Positions 1 through 8,433 of a stretch of 64,000 nucleotides of DNA are shown here, in pieces (the stretch's first letter is position 1; each line of letters begins with the position of its first letter). The translations under genes were made by a program, and so were the position numbers. The DNA lies in NCBI GenBank assembly GCA_022486705.1, contig JAKVKC010000001.1:62001-126000 (forward strand), in the 5' to 3' direction. The notes under the pieces were generated by a model. The model was not told the origin of the DNA, ran no database searches, and saw only the letters and a list, made by a program, of their open reading frames with translations. The stretch comes from Solobacterium sp. (lineage in GTDB: Bacteria > Bacillota_I > Bacilli_A > Erysipelotrichales > Erysipelotrichaceae).

Positions 1-513
1 TGGCTGTGTCAGATTGAGGAAGACAACGGCCACGATCGTGATCAGGATCAGGAATGTTTCCGGCAGATTCTGAAAAGCGATCACAAATGAATACTGAATG
101 GTATCCATGATCTTATGCGTAAATTTGGATTGGATTGCAAAGACCCACGATAAAGAGATCAGATAGAAGATACCGATGGCAATCACGATTGCCCACATGA
201 TCTTCAGTTCGCTTTGATCCATGCGATTGTAGAAGACAAGTCCCAATGCCAGCAGGGCAGCAAATACAATGTACAGAATGCCCAGACCGGAGCCTTGCTT
301 AAAGTTCTCTTTCCAGCTCTTAAAATAATTTGCCGTGACACTTCCTTCATCATCCAGAAGTTTCATGCATGCATAATTCAGAGCAGTAATGGAAACACCG
401 ATGGTAAAGACCGGCAGACTTGTAATAATGAATAAAATATCCAGCCACCATAGATAGCCTACTTTGGCAATAAAGTGCATTACTGGATTGTCGACACTGA
501 ATAGACCTTTCAT
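1..513 (-). CDS. DUF624 (YesL-like) membrane protein, partial
   Basis: Translation of the minus strand from an ATG at 513 runs open to the left edge, giving the first 171 residues of a hydrophobic protein beginning MKGLFSVDNPVMHF. Several membrane segments are visible (about residues 22-45, 75-93, 103-120 and 145-168). N-terminal pattern and size match the DUF624/YesL family, which typically sits beside sugar ABC importers and has no firmly known role. It is the fourth gene after the sugar-binding protein and two permeases, separated from the second permease by 54 bp with a GGGAAC-type ribosome site. The C-terminus lies outside the window. The start choice is firm; the function is known only by association with carbohydrate uptake. 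Confidence 0.8.
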   Translation of the reverse strand, partial: MKGLFSVDNPVMHFIAKVGYLWWLDILFIITSLPVFTIGVSITALNYACMKLLDDEGSVTANYFKSWKENFKQGSGLGILYIVFAALLALGLVFYNRMDQSELKIMWAIVIAIGIFYLISLSWVFAIQSKFTHKIMDTIQYSFVIAFQNLPETFLILITIVAVVFLNLTQP

Positions 514-567
514 AACTGTTCCCTTTCTTATAAAAATGATGAAACAGGTGATGCAAAGGCTGATTGC

Positions 568-1461
568 TCAGCCCTTGACACCGCCTGCTGTAATACCGTC
601 TACGAATTGATTCTGTGCCAAGAAGAAGACTGTGATATTCGGCAGAATAGAAATCAAAGAGATTGCCAATACACGGTTCCAGTTGAATCCTGCATCGCTG
701 TCCATCGACAGCTTAACAAAGATGGTTGCAGGATACAGAGCAGGCTTGTTGACATAGAGCAGTGGTCCTAAGAAGTTATTGGATGACCACATGAACTTGA
801 ATAATGCGCAGGATACAATTGCTGGCATCAGCATCGGTACGATGATCTTGATCAGGATCTGCATGGCATTGCAGCCATCGATCTTCGCAGCTTCATCCAG
901 ATCGCGAGGAATATTTCTCAGGAACTGAACAAGCATGAAGACGAAGTACGATTCGGTTGCAAACAGTGCCGGTACGACCAATGGAAGATAGAGATCAGAA
1001 CCAACCCATCCCCACTTCTGGAACATCATGTACTGCGGTACGTTCAGAACGACCTGCGGAAGGAAGAGCATAGCAAGCATGAGTGTAAACATGAGGTTTC
1101 TGCCCTTGAAGTTGAATCTTGAGAACCCATACGCTGTCAATGTGCAGGAGATCAATGTGAAGATGACTTCTGGAATAACGAATTTATACGTATTCAGCAT
1201 AGCTGTCCAGATATTGATCTTGCCGCCGTAGTTTGCCATCGCATCCGCATATCCCTGGAGAGTAGGATTTGCTGGAATTGGGTTCAGAGATGTAAAGATC
1301 TCGCTGTTGCTCTTAAAGGTTGCACCGACCATCCAAATCAGTGGATAGATCATCACAATGCCAACGAGAATCAAAACAGTATAGCGAATAATTTCGGACC
1401 GGATACGTCTGTTGCGGATCTTCTTCTGAGAATCTGAGATTGTTTTTATCTTTTCTGTCAT
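568..1461 (-). CDS. Carbohydrate ABC transporter permease (MalG/YesQ type)
   Basis: A 297-residue inner-membrane permease of the binding-protein-dependent sugar transporter family (CUT1). Six membrane spans can be drawn, starting about residue 26. The cytoplasmic EAA loop that contacts the ATPase is seen as DEAAKIDGCNAMQILIKI near residues 190-207. The C-terminus ends with GITAGGVKG, typical of MalG-type subunits. It lies 6 bp downstream of the partner permease. No ATPase gene is seen in the window, so an ATPase outside it, possibly a shared MsmK/MsmX-type subunit, is presumed. Given the nearby pectin methylesterase and UxaC, the likely cargo is a pectin-derived oligosaccharide; that is inference. 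Confidence 0.93.
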   Translation of the reverse strand: MTEKIKTISDSQKKIRNRRIRSEIIRYTVLILVGIVMIYPLIWMVGATFKSNSEIFTSLNPIPANPTLQGYADAMANYGGKINIWTAMLNTYKFVIPEVIFTLISCTLTAYGFSRFNFKGRNLMFTLMLAMLFLPQVVLNVPQYMMFQKWGWVGSDLYLPLVVPALFATESYFVFMLVQFLRNIPRDLDEAAKIDGCNAMQILIKIIVPMLMPAIVSCALFKFMWSSNNFLGPLLYVNKPALYPATIFVKLSMDSDAGFNWNRVLAISLISILPNITVFFLAQNQFVDGITAGGVKG

Positions 1462-1467
1462 ATCCGA

Positions 1468-2358
1468 TTACCTGCCTTCATCCTGGTAGTATACCCAATG
1501 CTTCTGGCTCCAGAATGCAATCAATGTGAAGATCATCAGGATGACGAACAGTACCCATGCCTGAGCGGATGCTTTGCCCATGTCATAGACCTTGAAGGCG
1601 TTGTTGTAGATCAGCAATGACATCAATGTTGTTGAGTTCAGAGGTCCTCCCTGTGTAATAATGAACGGTCCGTTGAATTCCTGGAATGCCTGTACAAGCT
1701 GTGTAACCAGGTTGTAGAAGATGACCGGTGTGATCAGCGGGATCGTAATGGAGAAGAATTGTTTCCACTTTCCGGCACCATCAATAGAAGCTGCTTCATA
1801 AAGGTCATTCGGTACGCCCTTCAAAGCGGCTAAGAAGATGACCATGGCGGAACCGAACTGCCATACACGCAATAAGCATATGATGAACAGAGCCCAGCCA
1901 GGATCGGAAAGGAAGCTTGGTGATGTTGCACCGAACAGTGCAAACAGCGTATGGATGACACCGTCATCCTTAAACAGTGCTTTCCACAGAACAGCGATAG
2001 CTACAGATCCGCCTAAGATAGACGGAATATAGTAAGCAGTTCTGAAGAAGTTCACACCCTTGATTTTAAAGTTCAGAATATATGCAATGAACAGAGCGAA
2101 GACAAGCTTCAGCGGCACTGTCATGAATGCATATTTAAATGTAATGATCAAAGCGGTTCTTTCTGTTTCATTGGCAAATACATTGACATAGTTCTTCAGT
2201 GTAAATGTCGTCATGCCCTTGAACAGATTGTAATCTGTAAAAGAGTAGAACAGTGATGAGCAGAAAGGATAGAGCTTGAATACAAGGAAGCCGATCAGCC
2301 AAGGAATACAGAAGAAGAAGCCGATATTGTCCTTGCATAATTTTTTGAATTTAGTCAT
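1468..2358 (-). CDS. Carbohydrate ABC transporter permease (MalF/YesP type)
   Basis: A 296-residue permease partner of the downstream MalG-type protein. It has about six membrane segments, the first at residues 13-33. The EAA loop appears as YEAASIDGAGKWKQFFSI at about residues 195-212. I place the start at the ATG at 2358 (MTKFKKLCKD) because an AGGAA ribosome site lies 7 nt upstream; the longer reading from a GTG at 2373 would put that site inside the gene. It is separated from the sugar-binding protein gene by 91 bp containing a strong hairpin, which probably lowers permease expression relative to the binding protein. Substrate is inferred from context as a pectin or uronate oligosaccharide. 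Confidence 0.92.
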   Translation of the reverse strand: MTKFKKLCKDNIGFFFCIPWLIGFLVFKLYPFCSSLFYSFTDYNLFKGMTTFTLKNYVNVFANETERTALIITFKYAFMTVPLKLVFALFIAYILNFKIKGVNFFRTAYYIPSILGGSVAIAVLWKALFKDDGVIHTLFALFGATSPSFLSDPGWALFIICLLRVWQFGSAMVIFLAALKGVPNDLYEAASIDGAGKWKQFFSITIPLITPVIFYNLVTQLVQAFQEFNGPFIITQGGPLNSTTLMSLLIYNNAFKVYDMGKASAQAWVLFVILMIFTLIAFWSQKHWVYYQDEGR

Positions 2359-2383
2359 GCAATTGTTCCTCACAATCTTTAGA

Positions 2384-2419
2384 AAGAGCTTGTAATGATC
2401 TTATCTATTACAAGCTCTT
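2384..2419 (-). promoter_or_regulatory. Intercistronic stem-loop after sugar-binding protein gene
   Basis: A perfect 13-bp inverted repeat (arms 2384-2396 and 2407-2419, 10-nt loop) lies between the binding-protein stop and the first permease. It is not followed by a T-run on the minus strand, so it looks like an mRNA-stabilising or partly terminating hairpin rather than a full terminator. This arrangement commonly lets a binding protein be made in excess over its membrane subunits. Confidence 0.75.
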
Positions 2420-2449
2420 GAGTAAGCTTATTATGCTGCGATGTTTTAA

Positions 2450-3793
2450 TTAGTTCTTGCAGACATCCATGAATGCCTGATACAGAGCCTTAGCACCTTC
2501 GTCCGTAGACTGTTTGCCATAAGATACTGCATCAAAGATCGTGATGTATGCGGCTGATGTTCCCTTGAGCTTTGCATTGTCGAAGATTGGGCTGAAGGAC
2601 ATTGGATCTGCATCAAGTACAGCCTGATGAGCTGCTGCTACAGTCTTGTCGATCTTGCCGGCACTGTTCAATGTTTCATAAGCTGCCTTGGATGCTGGAA
2701 TACCGCGCTCAGAACCGAGGATAGATACGCCCTCAGAATCATTGACGAGGTAGTTCAGAAGCATAGCTGCTTCATGAGGATGCTCAGATGTCTTTGTGAT
2801 AGCGAACAGCATGGAGACCTTAGAAGATACACCTGTTGCCTTATCGCCGAGACCCTTCAATTCAGAGCCAACGACCAGTTCCTGGCCTTCAGCAAGGTTC
2901 TTGATATATTTAGCCGGAGCAGAATCCCATTCAAATACACCAGCATAATGTCCATCAATGAACTTAGGGTTTTCATTTGTTGTAACGTTGCCATCGCCTG
3001 CCAATGTAGCAAGTGAAGGAATAACATGATTGTCTTCAAGCTTCTGGATGAAATCCATGCCATCCTTCAGCTGATCCTGTGTAACTGTCAGCTTGCCGGA
3101 TTCATCAATGATCGGTTCGCCTGTCTGAGCCTGCAGATAGAAGCTCATGAATAATGCACGGTCATATTCGCCAAGTGTCAGCGGATAATAGTCATCGCCA
3201 AGCTTCTCCTTGAAGGTATTGCCTGCAGCAAGAAGTTCATCAATTGTTGTAGGTGTCTTGATACCAGCCTTATCAAAGGTTGTCTTGTTCCAATAGAATG
3301 TACGTCCTGTAACAGCAACTGGGACACCAGCAAGCTGGTTCTTTGTGTCGTTGCATGTCTTCAGCAGTGCAGAATCATACTGTGTCAGATCAATGACATT
3401 GCTCTCTGTATTCAGATCTAAGAAAGTGCTGCCATCTGCATCATAATCGGTGATCCATGAATAGTTGATCTGTGTCAGATCAGAACCTGTGCCTGACTGA
3501 TACTCCAGCGCTCTGGCTGTTTCCCAATCTGTCCAAGCACCAAAGTTGACTTCAACATTGATACCAGGATACTTCTTCATAAATGCATCTACAGCTGCCT
3601 GTGTTGCAGTGTGGCGAGTATCGCCTCCCCACCAGTCAAAACGGATCGTGCAATTGTCATATTCAGTTGCGCTTTTTGAATCAACAGATGCTGCTGCGGC
3701 TGTTGTTGATGCTGCTGCGCCGGAACTGCATCCAGCCAGCATTGATGCAGCTAAGACAGAAGTCATAACTGAACCAAATAAACCCTTTTTCAT
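2450..3793 (-). CDS. Extracellular sugar-binding lipoprotein of ABC importer
   Basis: A 447-residue family 1 solute-binding protein. The N-terminus is a lipoprotein signal with lipobox LAGC and lipidated Cys22, followed by an Ala/Ser linker. The mature part starts with a beta strand (TIRFDWWGGDTRH), typical of CUT1 oligosaccharide-binding proteins. The ATG at 3793 has a strong AGGAGGG site 6-7 nt upstream. It is first in the operon and probably the most highly expressed, given the hairpin behind it. A cre-like palindrome lies 70-83 bp upstream, suggesting catabolite control. The AraC regulator is divergent. The probable ligand is a pectin-derived oligogalacturonide or rhamnogalacturonide, inferred only from neighbours (pectin methylesterase, uronate isomerase). 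Confidence 0.93.
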   Translation of the reverse strand: MKKGLFGSVMTSVLAASMLAGCSSGAAASTTAAAASVDSKSATEYDNCTIRFDWWGGDTRHTATQAAVDAFMKKYPGINVEVNFGAWTDWETARALEYQSGTGSDLTQINYSWITDYDADGSTFLDLNTESNVIDLTQYDSALLKTCNDTKNQLAGVPVAVTGRTFYWNKTTFDKAGIKTPTTIDELLAAGNTFKEKLGDDYYPLTLGEYDRALFMSFYLQAQTGEPIIDESGKLTVTQDQLKDGMDFIQKLEDNHVIPSLATLAGDGNVTTNENPKFIDGHYAGVFEWDSAPAKYIKNLAEGQELVVGSELKGLGDKATGVSSKVSMLFAITKTSEHPHEAAMLLNYLVNDSEGVSILGSERGIPASKAAYETLNSAGKIDKTVAAAHQAVLDADPMSFSPIFDNAKLKGTSAAYITIFDAVSYGKQSTDEGAKALYQAFMDVCKN

Positions 3794-3861
3794 TATTTTT
3801 CCCTCCTAAATGAAATGAGTTGTACTTGAAGTGCTTCTAAGAATAATCCTGTCATTACCCT

Positions 3862-3876
3862 TGCAAAGCGCTTTCA
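3862..3876. promoter_or_regulatory. cre-like / LacI-type operator
   Basis: The 15-mer at 3862-3876 contains the palindrome AAAGCGCTTT (3865-3874) with flanking TG and CA. It resembles the CcpA cre consensus TGWAANCGNTNWCA, except for one extra base in one arm. It lies in the 270-bp gap between the divergent binding-protein and AraC genes, upstream of the binding-protein start. CcpA binding is inference; a LacI-family regulator could also use it. Confidence 0.55.
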
Positions 3877-3955
3877 TTACAATAACAAAGTAAACCGTTT
3901 TAGTTGTGAATACTACCTGTTTTTCATCTTATTTTAACCTAAAATACTGATATTT

Positions 3956-3964
3956 TGTTATAAT
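3956..3964 (+). promoter_or_regulatory. Candidate extended -10 promoter of the AraC gene
   Basis: The sequence TGTTATAAT gives a perfect TATAAT with an upstream TG (extended -10). It sits about 100 bp before the AraC-type regulator and points toward it. No good -35 is visible, which is usual for extended -10 promoters. Confidence 0.45.
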
Positions 3965-4063
3965 GTATTCAGAAAGAATCATTTTCTGCATAACAGCGCG
4001 GTTTTTTAGAAATCAGCGAAATCCGCCTGATTTTCCGCCATAGATCAAAGGAGAAGAACAAGT

Positions 4064-4918
4064 ATGCGTGTATCCGATCAGAACATCGACCGTCCCTACG
4101 TAAGCAGTCAGGCACGTTCCGCAAATTATAAGATGGTGGACAATCACTACCATTACTATTATGAACTATATTATCTGAAAAAGGGAACCTGTCGTTTTTT
4201 TACGCATGAAGATCAATATACCCTGCATGCCGGAGATTTCATTATTCTGCCCCCGCGCGAGGTCCATTTCAACCGCTATCTCTCTGCCTGCCTCCGCATC
4301 AATGTTTATTTTCGCTTAGAGGATCTTCTGGAGGACAATAAGCTTTTCCTGCCGCATGCCCTGACCAAATATACGCCCAGCAAAGTCACGCATATTCCAA
4401 GCGGATCACAGGCCATTATTGAAACTACATTTAATAAGATGCTGGCAGAAGAGAAGATCAATGATGAAGAAACATATATCATGATGCCCCTGCTGCTGAA
4501 ATCTCTCTTTATAGATTTTGATCGTTTCGGCACCGAGAGCTCTGCTGAAGATGCCGAGAATCATGATGAGATCGTTGAAGCTGTCCATTACATCACAGCC
4601 CATTACAATCTTTCTCTGACTTTGGATGGTCTGGCTGACCGGGCCAATCTGTCCCCGACCTACTTTTCCAAAAAATTCCATCAGACGACCGGCATGGGCA
4701 TGAAAGAGTACCTGACATATGTCCGCCTGAATCAGGCATCGAAAGAACTGCTGTCGACCAATCATACGATCACCCAGATCGCTATGAACTCCGGTTTCTC
4801 CAATTCCAATTACTTTAAGGATGCTTTTAAAAAAATGTACAATGTCTCTCCGCGTCAGTACCGTGCTTCCCGTGTCACTGACTATAAGCTGGAGCAGGCA
4901 TTGAAAGAAGGAAAATAA
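4064..4918 (+). CDS. AraC-family transcriptional regulator
   Basis: A 284-residue regulator. Residues about 10-95 form a cupin-like sensor half rich in His/Tyr (HYHYYYELYYLKKG, then HAGDFIILPPREVHF). Residues about 180-275 carry two helix-turn-helix motifs of the HTH_18 domain, with the typical signature FSNSNYFKDAFKKMYNVSP. An AAAGGAG site precedes the ATG. It is divergent from the sugar ABC operon and convergent with the pectin methylesterase gene, so it is the likely local activator responding to a pectin-derived sugar or uronate. The ligand cannot be read from sequence. A bidirectional terminator follows directly. Confidence 0.92.
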   Translation: MRVSDQNIDRPYVSSQARSANYKMVDNHYHYYYELYYLKKGTCRFFTHEDQYTLHAGDFIILPPREVHFNRYLSACLRINVYFRLEDLLEDNKLFLPHALTKYTPSKVTHIPSGSQAIIETTFNKMLAEEKINDEETYIMMPLLLKSLFIDFDRFGTESSAEDAENHDEIVEAVHYITAHYNLSLTLDGLADRANLSPTYFSKKFHQTTGMGMKEYLTYVRLNQASKELLSTNHTITQIAMNSGFSNSNYFKDAFKKMYNVSPRQYRASRVTDYKLEQALKEGK

Positions 4919-4920
4919 AA

Positions 4921-4940
4921 GTCGGCATTGCCGGCTTTTT
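4921..4940. terminator. Bidirectional rho-independent terminator
   Basis: A GC-rich stem (GTCGGCA/TGCCGGC) ends in TTTTT on the plus strand and is preceded by AAAATAAAA, which gives a U-rich tail on the minus strand. It separates the convergent AraC and pectin methylesterase genes. Confidence 0.85.
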
Positions 4941-5702
4941 CTATCGAATTACTTTTACCCAATCCGGGCGCATGGCATCATTGGCACCGACACCCTTGGA
5001 ACGGATCTCGGTGAACTCTGTTGTCGGTTCTGCCTTTGCTTTGTTCCAGCCGCTCCAGCCAGCCGGGGCAATATGTCTGCCAAGTTCACAGTCTTCAATG
5101 GTCACTTTGGCATCATCCCGCCAAGGACGCGCAATATAGCAGGAACCATCCGGTACATTCTCTGTGCATGTAAAGGAACAGTGCCTTGCGGTAAATCCTT
5201 TCTTGGCTCCCTTGGGCGTATTCGGGGCAAAAACGTATCCCGCTTCATTGGAACGGAATTCGCAATGATCAAAATATGCTTCACCGCCGCCGAAGATGAA
5301 GTCGACACCGCCTTCGATCAGACAGTTTTCAAAATAATAGGTATGCATCGCTCTTGGTTCAAACTGCTTCGGACCGATAAAGCCATCCTTTTCTCTTTCT
5401 TTCTCTGGGAGCGGTGCTAAGAACAATGTATCCTGATGTCCCCGGATCGTGCAGCCCGTGACATGGATGTCATCGCCATCCAGATATAAGGCAATTGCCT
5501 GGCCCACTTCTTTGCCAATCCCTGCGTTATTTTCAAAGGTGCAGTTCTCAAATGACAGATGGCTGCCGTCAGCCAATACCGTATAGGTACGGAAAGTATG
5601 ATACGGCCTGCCGTCCTCATGCATGATGCGGGCAGAAAGATCACCCTGATATACTTTCGAAACAATGTGCTGATCTGACGCTGAGATGTGATATTGGCCC
5701 AT
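4941..5702 (-). CDS. Short cytoplasmic-type pectin methylesterase (CE8)
   Basis: A 253-residue right-handed beta-helix esterase of the pectinesterase family, which removes methyl groups from homogalacturonan. All active-site signatures are visible: GQAIAL (conserved Gln), RGHQDTLF (acid/base Asp), VDFIFGGGEAYFDHC (nucleophile Asp) and ARPWR (Arg). The protein is shorter than the usual 300-plus residues. It starts inside the helix without the N-terminal strand and has no signal peptide. The ATG at 5702 has an AAGGAG site, so the short start appears real. An intracellular enzyme would act on imported methylated oligogalacturonides, consistent with the ABC importer and UxaC alongside. Intracellular location is inference. 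Confidence 0.88.
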   Translation of the reverse strand: MGQYHISASDQHIVSKVYQGDLSARIMHEDGRPYHTFRTYTVLADGSHLSFENCTFENNAGIGKEVGQAIALYLDGDDIHVTGCTIRGHQDTLFLAPLPEKEREKDGFIGPKQFEPRAMHTYYFENCLIEGGVDFIFGGGEAYFDHCEFRSNEAGYVFAPNTPKGAKKGFTARHCSFTCTENVPDGSCYIARPWRDDAKVTIEDCELGRHIAPAGWSGWNKAKAEPTTEFTEIRSKGVGANDAMRPDWVKVIR

Positions 5703-5725
5703 AAAAGATTCTCCTTCTTATTATT

Positions 5726-5753
5726 ATAGTATACCGTATCCGGCATTAGTAAA
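5726..5753 (-). promoter_or_regulatory. Promoter of pectin methylesterase gene
   Basis: On the minus strand TTTACT (5748-5753) and TACTAT (5726-5731) are 16 bp apart, with an overlapping TATAAT at 5723-5728. They lie just upstream of the methylesterase ribosome site. Confidence 0.5.
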
Positions 5754-5835
5754 CTGATTAACTTAAAATGATAGGATTTTGGCTTGAATTTTTGTCAGTT
5801 TTTGAAATTTAAAAACGAATAATCTGTTGATATCG

Positions 5836-5865
5836 TTGACATCTATCTCTGTGAAGTGCTAGGAT
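5836..5865 (+). promoter_or_regulatory. Candidate promoter of uxaC
   Basis: TTGACA (5836-5841) and TAGGAT (5860-5865) are separated by 18 bp, about 80 bp upstream of the uxaC start. The -35 is perfect; the -10 is a moderate match. Confidence 0.5.
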
Positions 5866-5943
5866 TTCCCTAGATGAAGAACGTAACAGATTTTTCTTTC
5901 TTCACGAATGGAAAACCTGTTTACTAAAAAGAGAGGCGTTTAA

Positions 5944-7395
5944 ATGAAAGAGTATATGGGAAAGGATTTCCTGCTGCAGAGCGAAACAGCCAAGCATCTG
6001 TATCATGATTACGCGGAGAATCTTCCGATCGTAGATTATCATTGTCACATTCCGCCAAAGGAGATCTATGAAGATCGACGCTTTGACAATCTGGCTCAGG
6101 TATGGCTGGGCGGCCATCAGAAATTAGCAGATGGAAGCGACTATTACTTCGGCGACCACTATAAATGGAGACTGATGCGTGCCAATGGTGTTTCCGAAGA
6201 ATATATCACCGGCGACAGACCGGATCGTGAAAGATTCCAGAAGTTCGCTGAAACATTGGAAAAGTCCATCGGCAACCCAATGAATCATTGGTGCCAGCTG
6301 GAGCTGAAGAAATACTTCGGTATTGAAAAGCCATTGACATCCAAGACGGCAGAAGAGATCTGGACCATTGCCAACGATAAGCTGAAGCATGATCCCAACT
6401 GTTCTGTCAGAGGTCTGGTAGCACAGTCCAATGTTGCCTTTGTAGGAACAACGGATGATCCGATCGATTCTTTGGAATGGCATCAGAAGATCAAGAAAGA
6501 TGCTTCCATTAAAACAATTGTCGCTCCTTCGTTCCGTCCTGATAAAGCATTGAATGTACATCTTGCTGGCTTCAGTGATTACATGAAGAAGCTGGCAGAA
6601 GTATCCGGTGTGGCAATCGATGACGCTGACAGTGCATTGAAAGCCCTGGAGAATCGTCTTGAATTCTTTGTCAGCTTAGGCTGCCGTGCAAGCGACCATG
6701 GCATTGAGGCAATTCCTCATACAGATGCAGACAATGCCAAAGCATCGATTGCTTTCAAAAAAGCAATGAACAATGAAGCTGTATCAAATGAAGAACGCGA
6801 TGACTGGCAGTCCTATCTTCTGATGGGACTTGGCAGAATGTACAGCACACATAATGTTGTCATGCAGATCCATTACAATGCGATCCGCAATACAAATGAA
6901 AAATACTTCAAGAAGTACGGACCGGATACCGGCTTTGATGCAATGGATGCACATGACTGTGTCCATGGACTGCAGGGCTTGATGTCTGGGCTCACCAATG
7001 AAGGAAAATGTCCTAAGATGATCCTGTATTCACTGAATCCAACAGATATGGATATGTTAGCGACCTTAGCTGGATGCTTCCAGGCAGACAGTGATGTTCC
7101 TACCAGAGTCCAGCTGGGCGCAGCTTGGTGGTTCGTTGATACAAAGGATGGCATGGAAAAACATCTGCACACATTGGCAAGACTTGGTGTCTTAGGGAAC
7201 TTTGTCGGTATGCTGACAGATTCCCGCAGCTTCCTGTCTTATACACGGCATGAATACTTCCGCAGAATTGTCTGCAATACGATTGCCGAATGGGTAGAGA
7301 ATGGTGAATTCGAGAATGATGATGAACTGCTGAAGAACATCGTCGAAGGCATCTGCTTCTACAACGCACAAAAATATTTCTCCCTGGCGAAGTAA
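5944..7395 (+). CDS. uxaC: Uronate isomerase (glucuronate/galacturonate isomerase)
   Basis: A 483-residue UxaC, the first enzyme of hexuronate catabolism, converting D-glucuronate to fructuronate and D-galacturonate to tagaturonate in the cytoplasm. Family features include the N-terminal metal-binding VDYHCHIPPKEI, the internal MQIHYNAIRNTN and the C-terminal DSRSFLSYTRHEYFRR. Length is as expected for the amidohydrolase-like family. A GAGAGG site precedes the ATG. It is divergent from the methylesterase and followed by a terminator, so it is monocistronic. Together with the importer and esterase it forms a short pectin route: uptake, demethylation, isomerisation. Oxidoreductase, dehydratase and KDG steps are not in the window. 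Confidence 0.97.
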   Translation: MKEYMGKDFLLQSETAKHLYHDYAENLPIVDYHCHIPPKEIYEDRRFDNLAQVWLGGHQKLADGSDYYFGDHYKWRLMRANGVSEEYITGDRPDRERFQKFAETLEKSIGNPMNHWCQLELKKYFGIEKPLTSKTAEEIWTIANDKLKHDPNCSVRGLVAQSNVAFVGTTDDPIDSLEWHQKIKKDASIKTIVAPSFRPDKALNVHLAGFSDYMKKLAEVSGVAIDDADSALKALENRLEFFVSLGCRASDHGIEAIPHTDADNAKASIAFKKAMNNEAVSNEERDDWQSYLLMGLGRMYSTHNVVMQIHYNAIRNTNEKYFKKYGPDTGFDAMDAHDCVHGLQGLMSGLTNEGKCPKMILYSLNPTDMDMLATLAGCFQADSDVPTRVQLGAAWWFVDTKDGMEKHLHTLARLGVLGNFVGMLTDSRSFLSYTRHEYFRRIVCNTIAEWVENGEFENDDELLKNIVEGICFYNAQKYFSLAK

Positions 7396-7422
7396 TTCAT
7401 CAGGATATACACTCCTTATTGC

Positions 7423-7465
7423 AAGGAAAGGCGAGATCAATTTCCCGCCTTTTCCTTTTCTTTTG
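7423..7465 (+). terminator. Terminator of uxaC
   Basis: Stem AAGGAAAGGCG with CGCCTTTTCCTT (one bulged base), followed by TTCTTTT, 28 bp after the uxaC stop. Confidence 0.75.
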
Positions 7466-7563
7466 TAAGATATTCAATATTCCGTCATAGGTTTTTCATT
7501 ATCTCTTTACTTCAGCTACAATTAAAGATATACTGACCAAGTACTTTAAAGGAGCTAAAAACT

Positions 7564-8403
7564 ATGAACTATCGTATTGTATGTGATTCTTCAGCAAATC
7601 TGTTCAGCTTCCAGAATGCCGATTTTAAGAACGTACCGCTGACGATCCTAGTGGAAGATCAGCCTTTCGTAGATGACGGTCTGGTCAACATCAAAGCGAT
7701 GGAAGAAGCAATGCGCAATTCAAAAGAAAAGACAGGTTCTTCCTGTCCGAATATCTATCAATGGCAGAGTGCCTTTGAAGGAGCTGACTGCATCTTTGTC
7801 ATCACCATTACTTCTGCTCTGTCTGGGGCATACAACGCAGCCGTGCAGGCAGCCGATCAATACATGCAGGAACATCCGGAAGTAAAGATCTGTGTCGTTG
7901 ATTCTTTATCCACCGGCCCGGAAATGCTGCTGATTGCTGAAAAGCTGTCTGAATTGTTCAAAGAACAGAAAGACTTCGATACCATCAAGAGCGAGATCAC
8001 GCAGTATCAGCACCATACGCATCTGCTATATTCGCTGCAGTCCATGCGCAATCTGGCCAAGAACGGCCGGATCAACCCTGCGATCGCCAAAGTGCTTGGC
8101 TTATTAGGCATCCGCATCATCGGCAGAGCCAGTGCAGAAGGAACCGTTGAACTTGTAGATAAATGCCGCGGTGCTAAAAAAGCAAATCGCATCGTTATGG
8201 ATGAACTTGAGAAGAACGGCTATAACGGCAGAAAAGTACGGATCGCACATAATGACAATCTGGAAGATGCCGGTGCCCTGAAATTGGAGATCTTGGCGAA
8301 ATATCCCTTTGCGGATGTAGCCATCAGCGACTGCGGTGCACTCTGTTCCTATTATGCCGAAGAACATGGCTTTCTGATCGGCTACGAAGATTCTCTGCAG
8401 TAA
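7564..8403 (+). CDS. DegV family fatty-acid-binding protein
   Basis: A 279-residue DegV-family protein. N-terminal YRIVCDSSANLF is the usual first strand (normally VTDS-). The central TITSALSGAYNAA is the conserved fatty-acid headgroup loop. The C-terminal domain has DCGALCSYYAEEHGFLIGY. DegV/FakB proteins bind a fatty acid and present it to the kinase FakA for phospholipid synthesis; whether this copy does so is not shown. AAAGGAG precedes the ATG. It is monocistronic, with a terminator directly behind it and convergent with the MerR gene. Confidence 0.9.
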   Translation: MNYRIVCDSSANLFSFQNADFKNVPLTILVEDQPFVDDGLVNIKAMEEAMRNSKEKTGSSCPNIYQWQSAFEGADCIFVITITSALSGAYNAAVQAADQYMQEHPEVKICVVDSLSTGPEMLLIAEKLSELFKEQKDFDTIKSEITQYQHHTHLLYSLQSMRNLAKNGRINPAIAKVLGLLGIRIIGRASAEGTVELVDKCRGAKKANRIVMDELEKNGYNGRKVRIAHNDNLEDAGALKLEILAKYPFADVAISDCGALCSYYAEEHGFLIGYEDSLQ

Positions 8404-8412
8404 ATTCACAAG

Positions 8413-8433
8413 GCGGCCCAAGCCGCTTTTTTT
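8413..8433 (+). terminator. Terminator of degV-like gene
   Basis: GCGGC-CCAA-GCCGC stem followed by seven T, 9 bp after the stop codon. The T-run reaches the stop of the convergent MerR gene. Confidence 0.85.
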
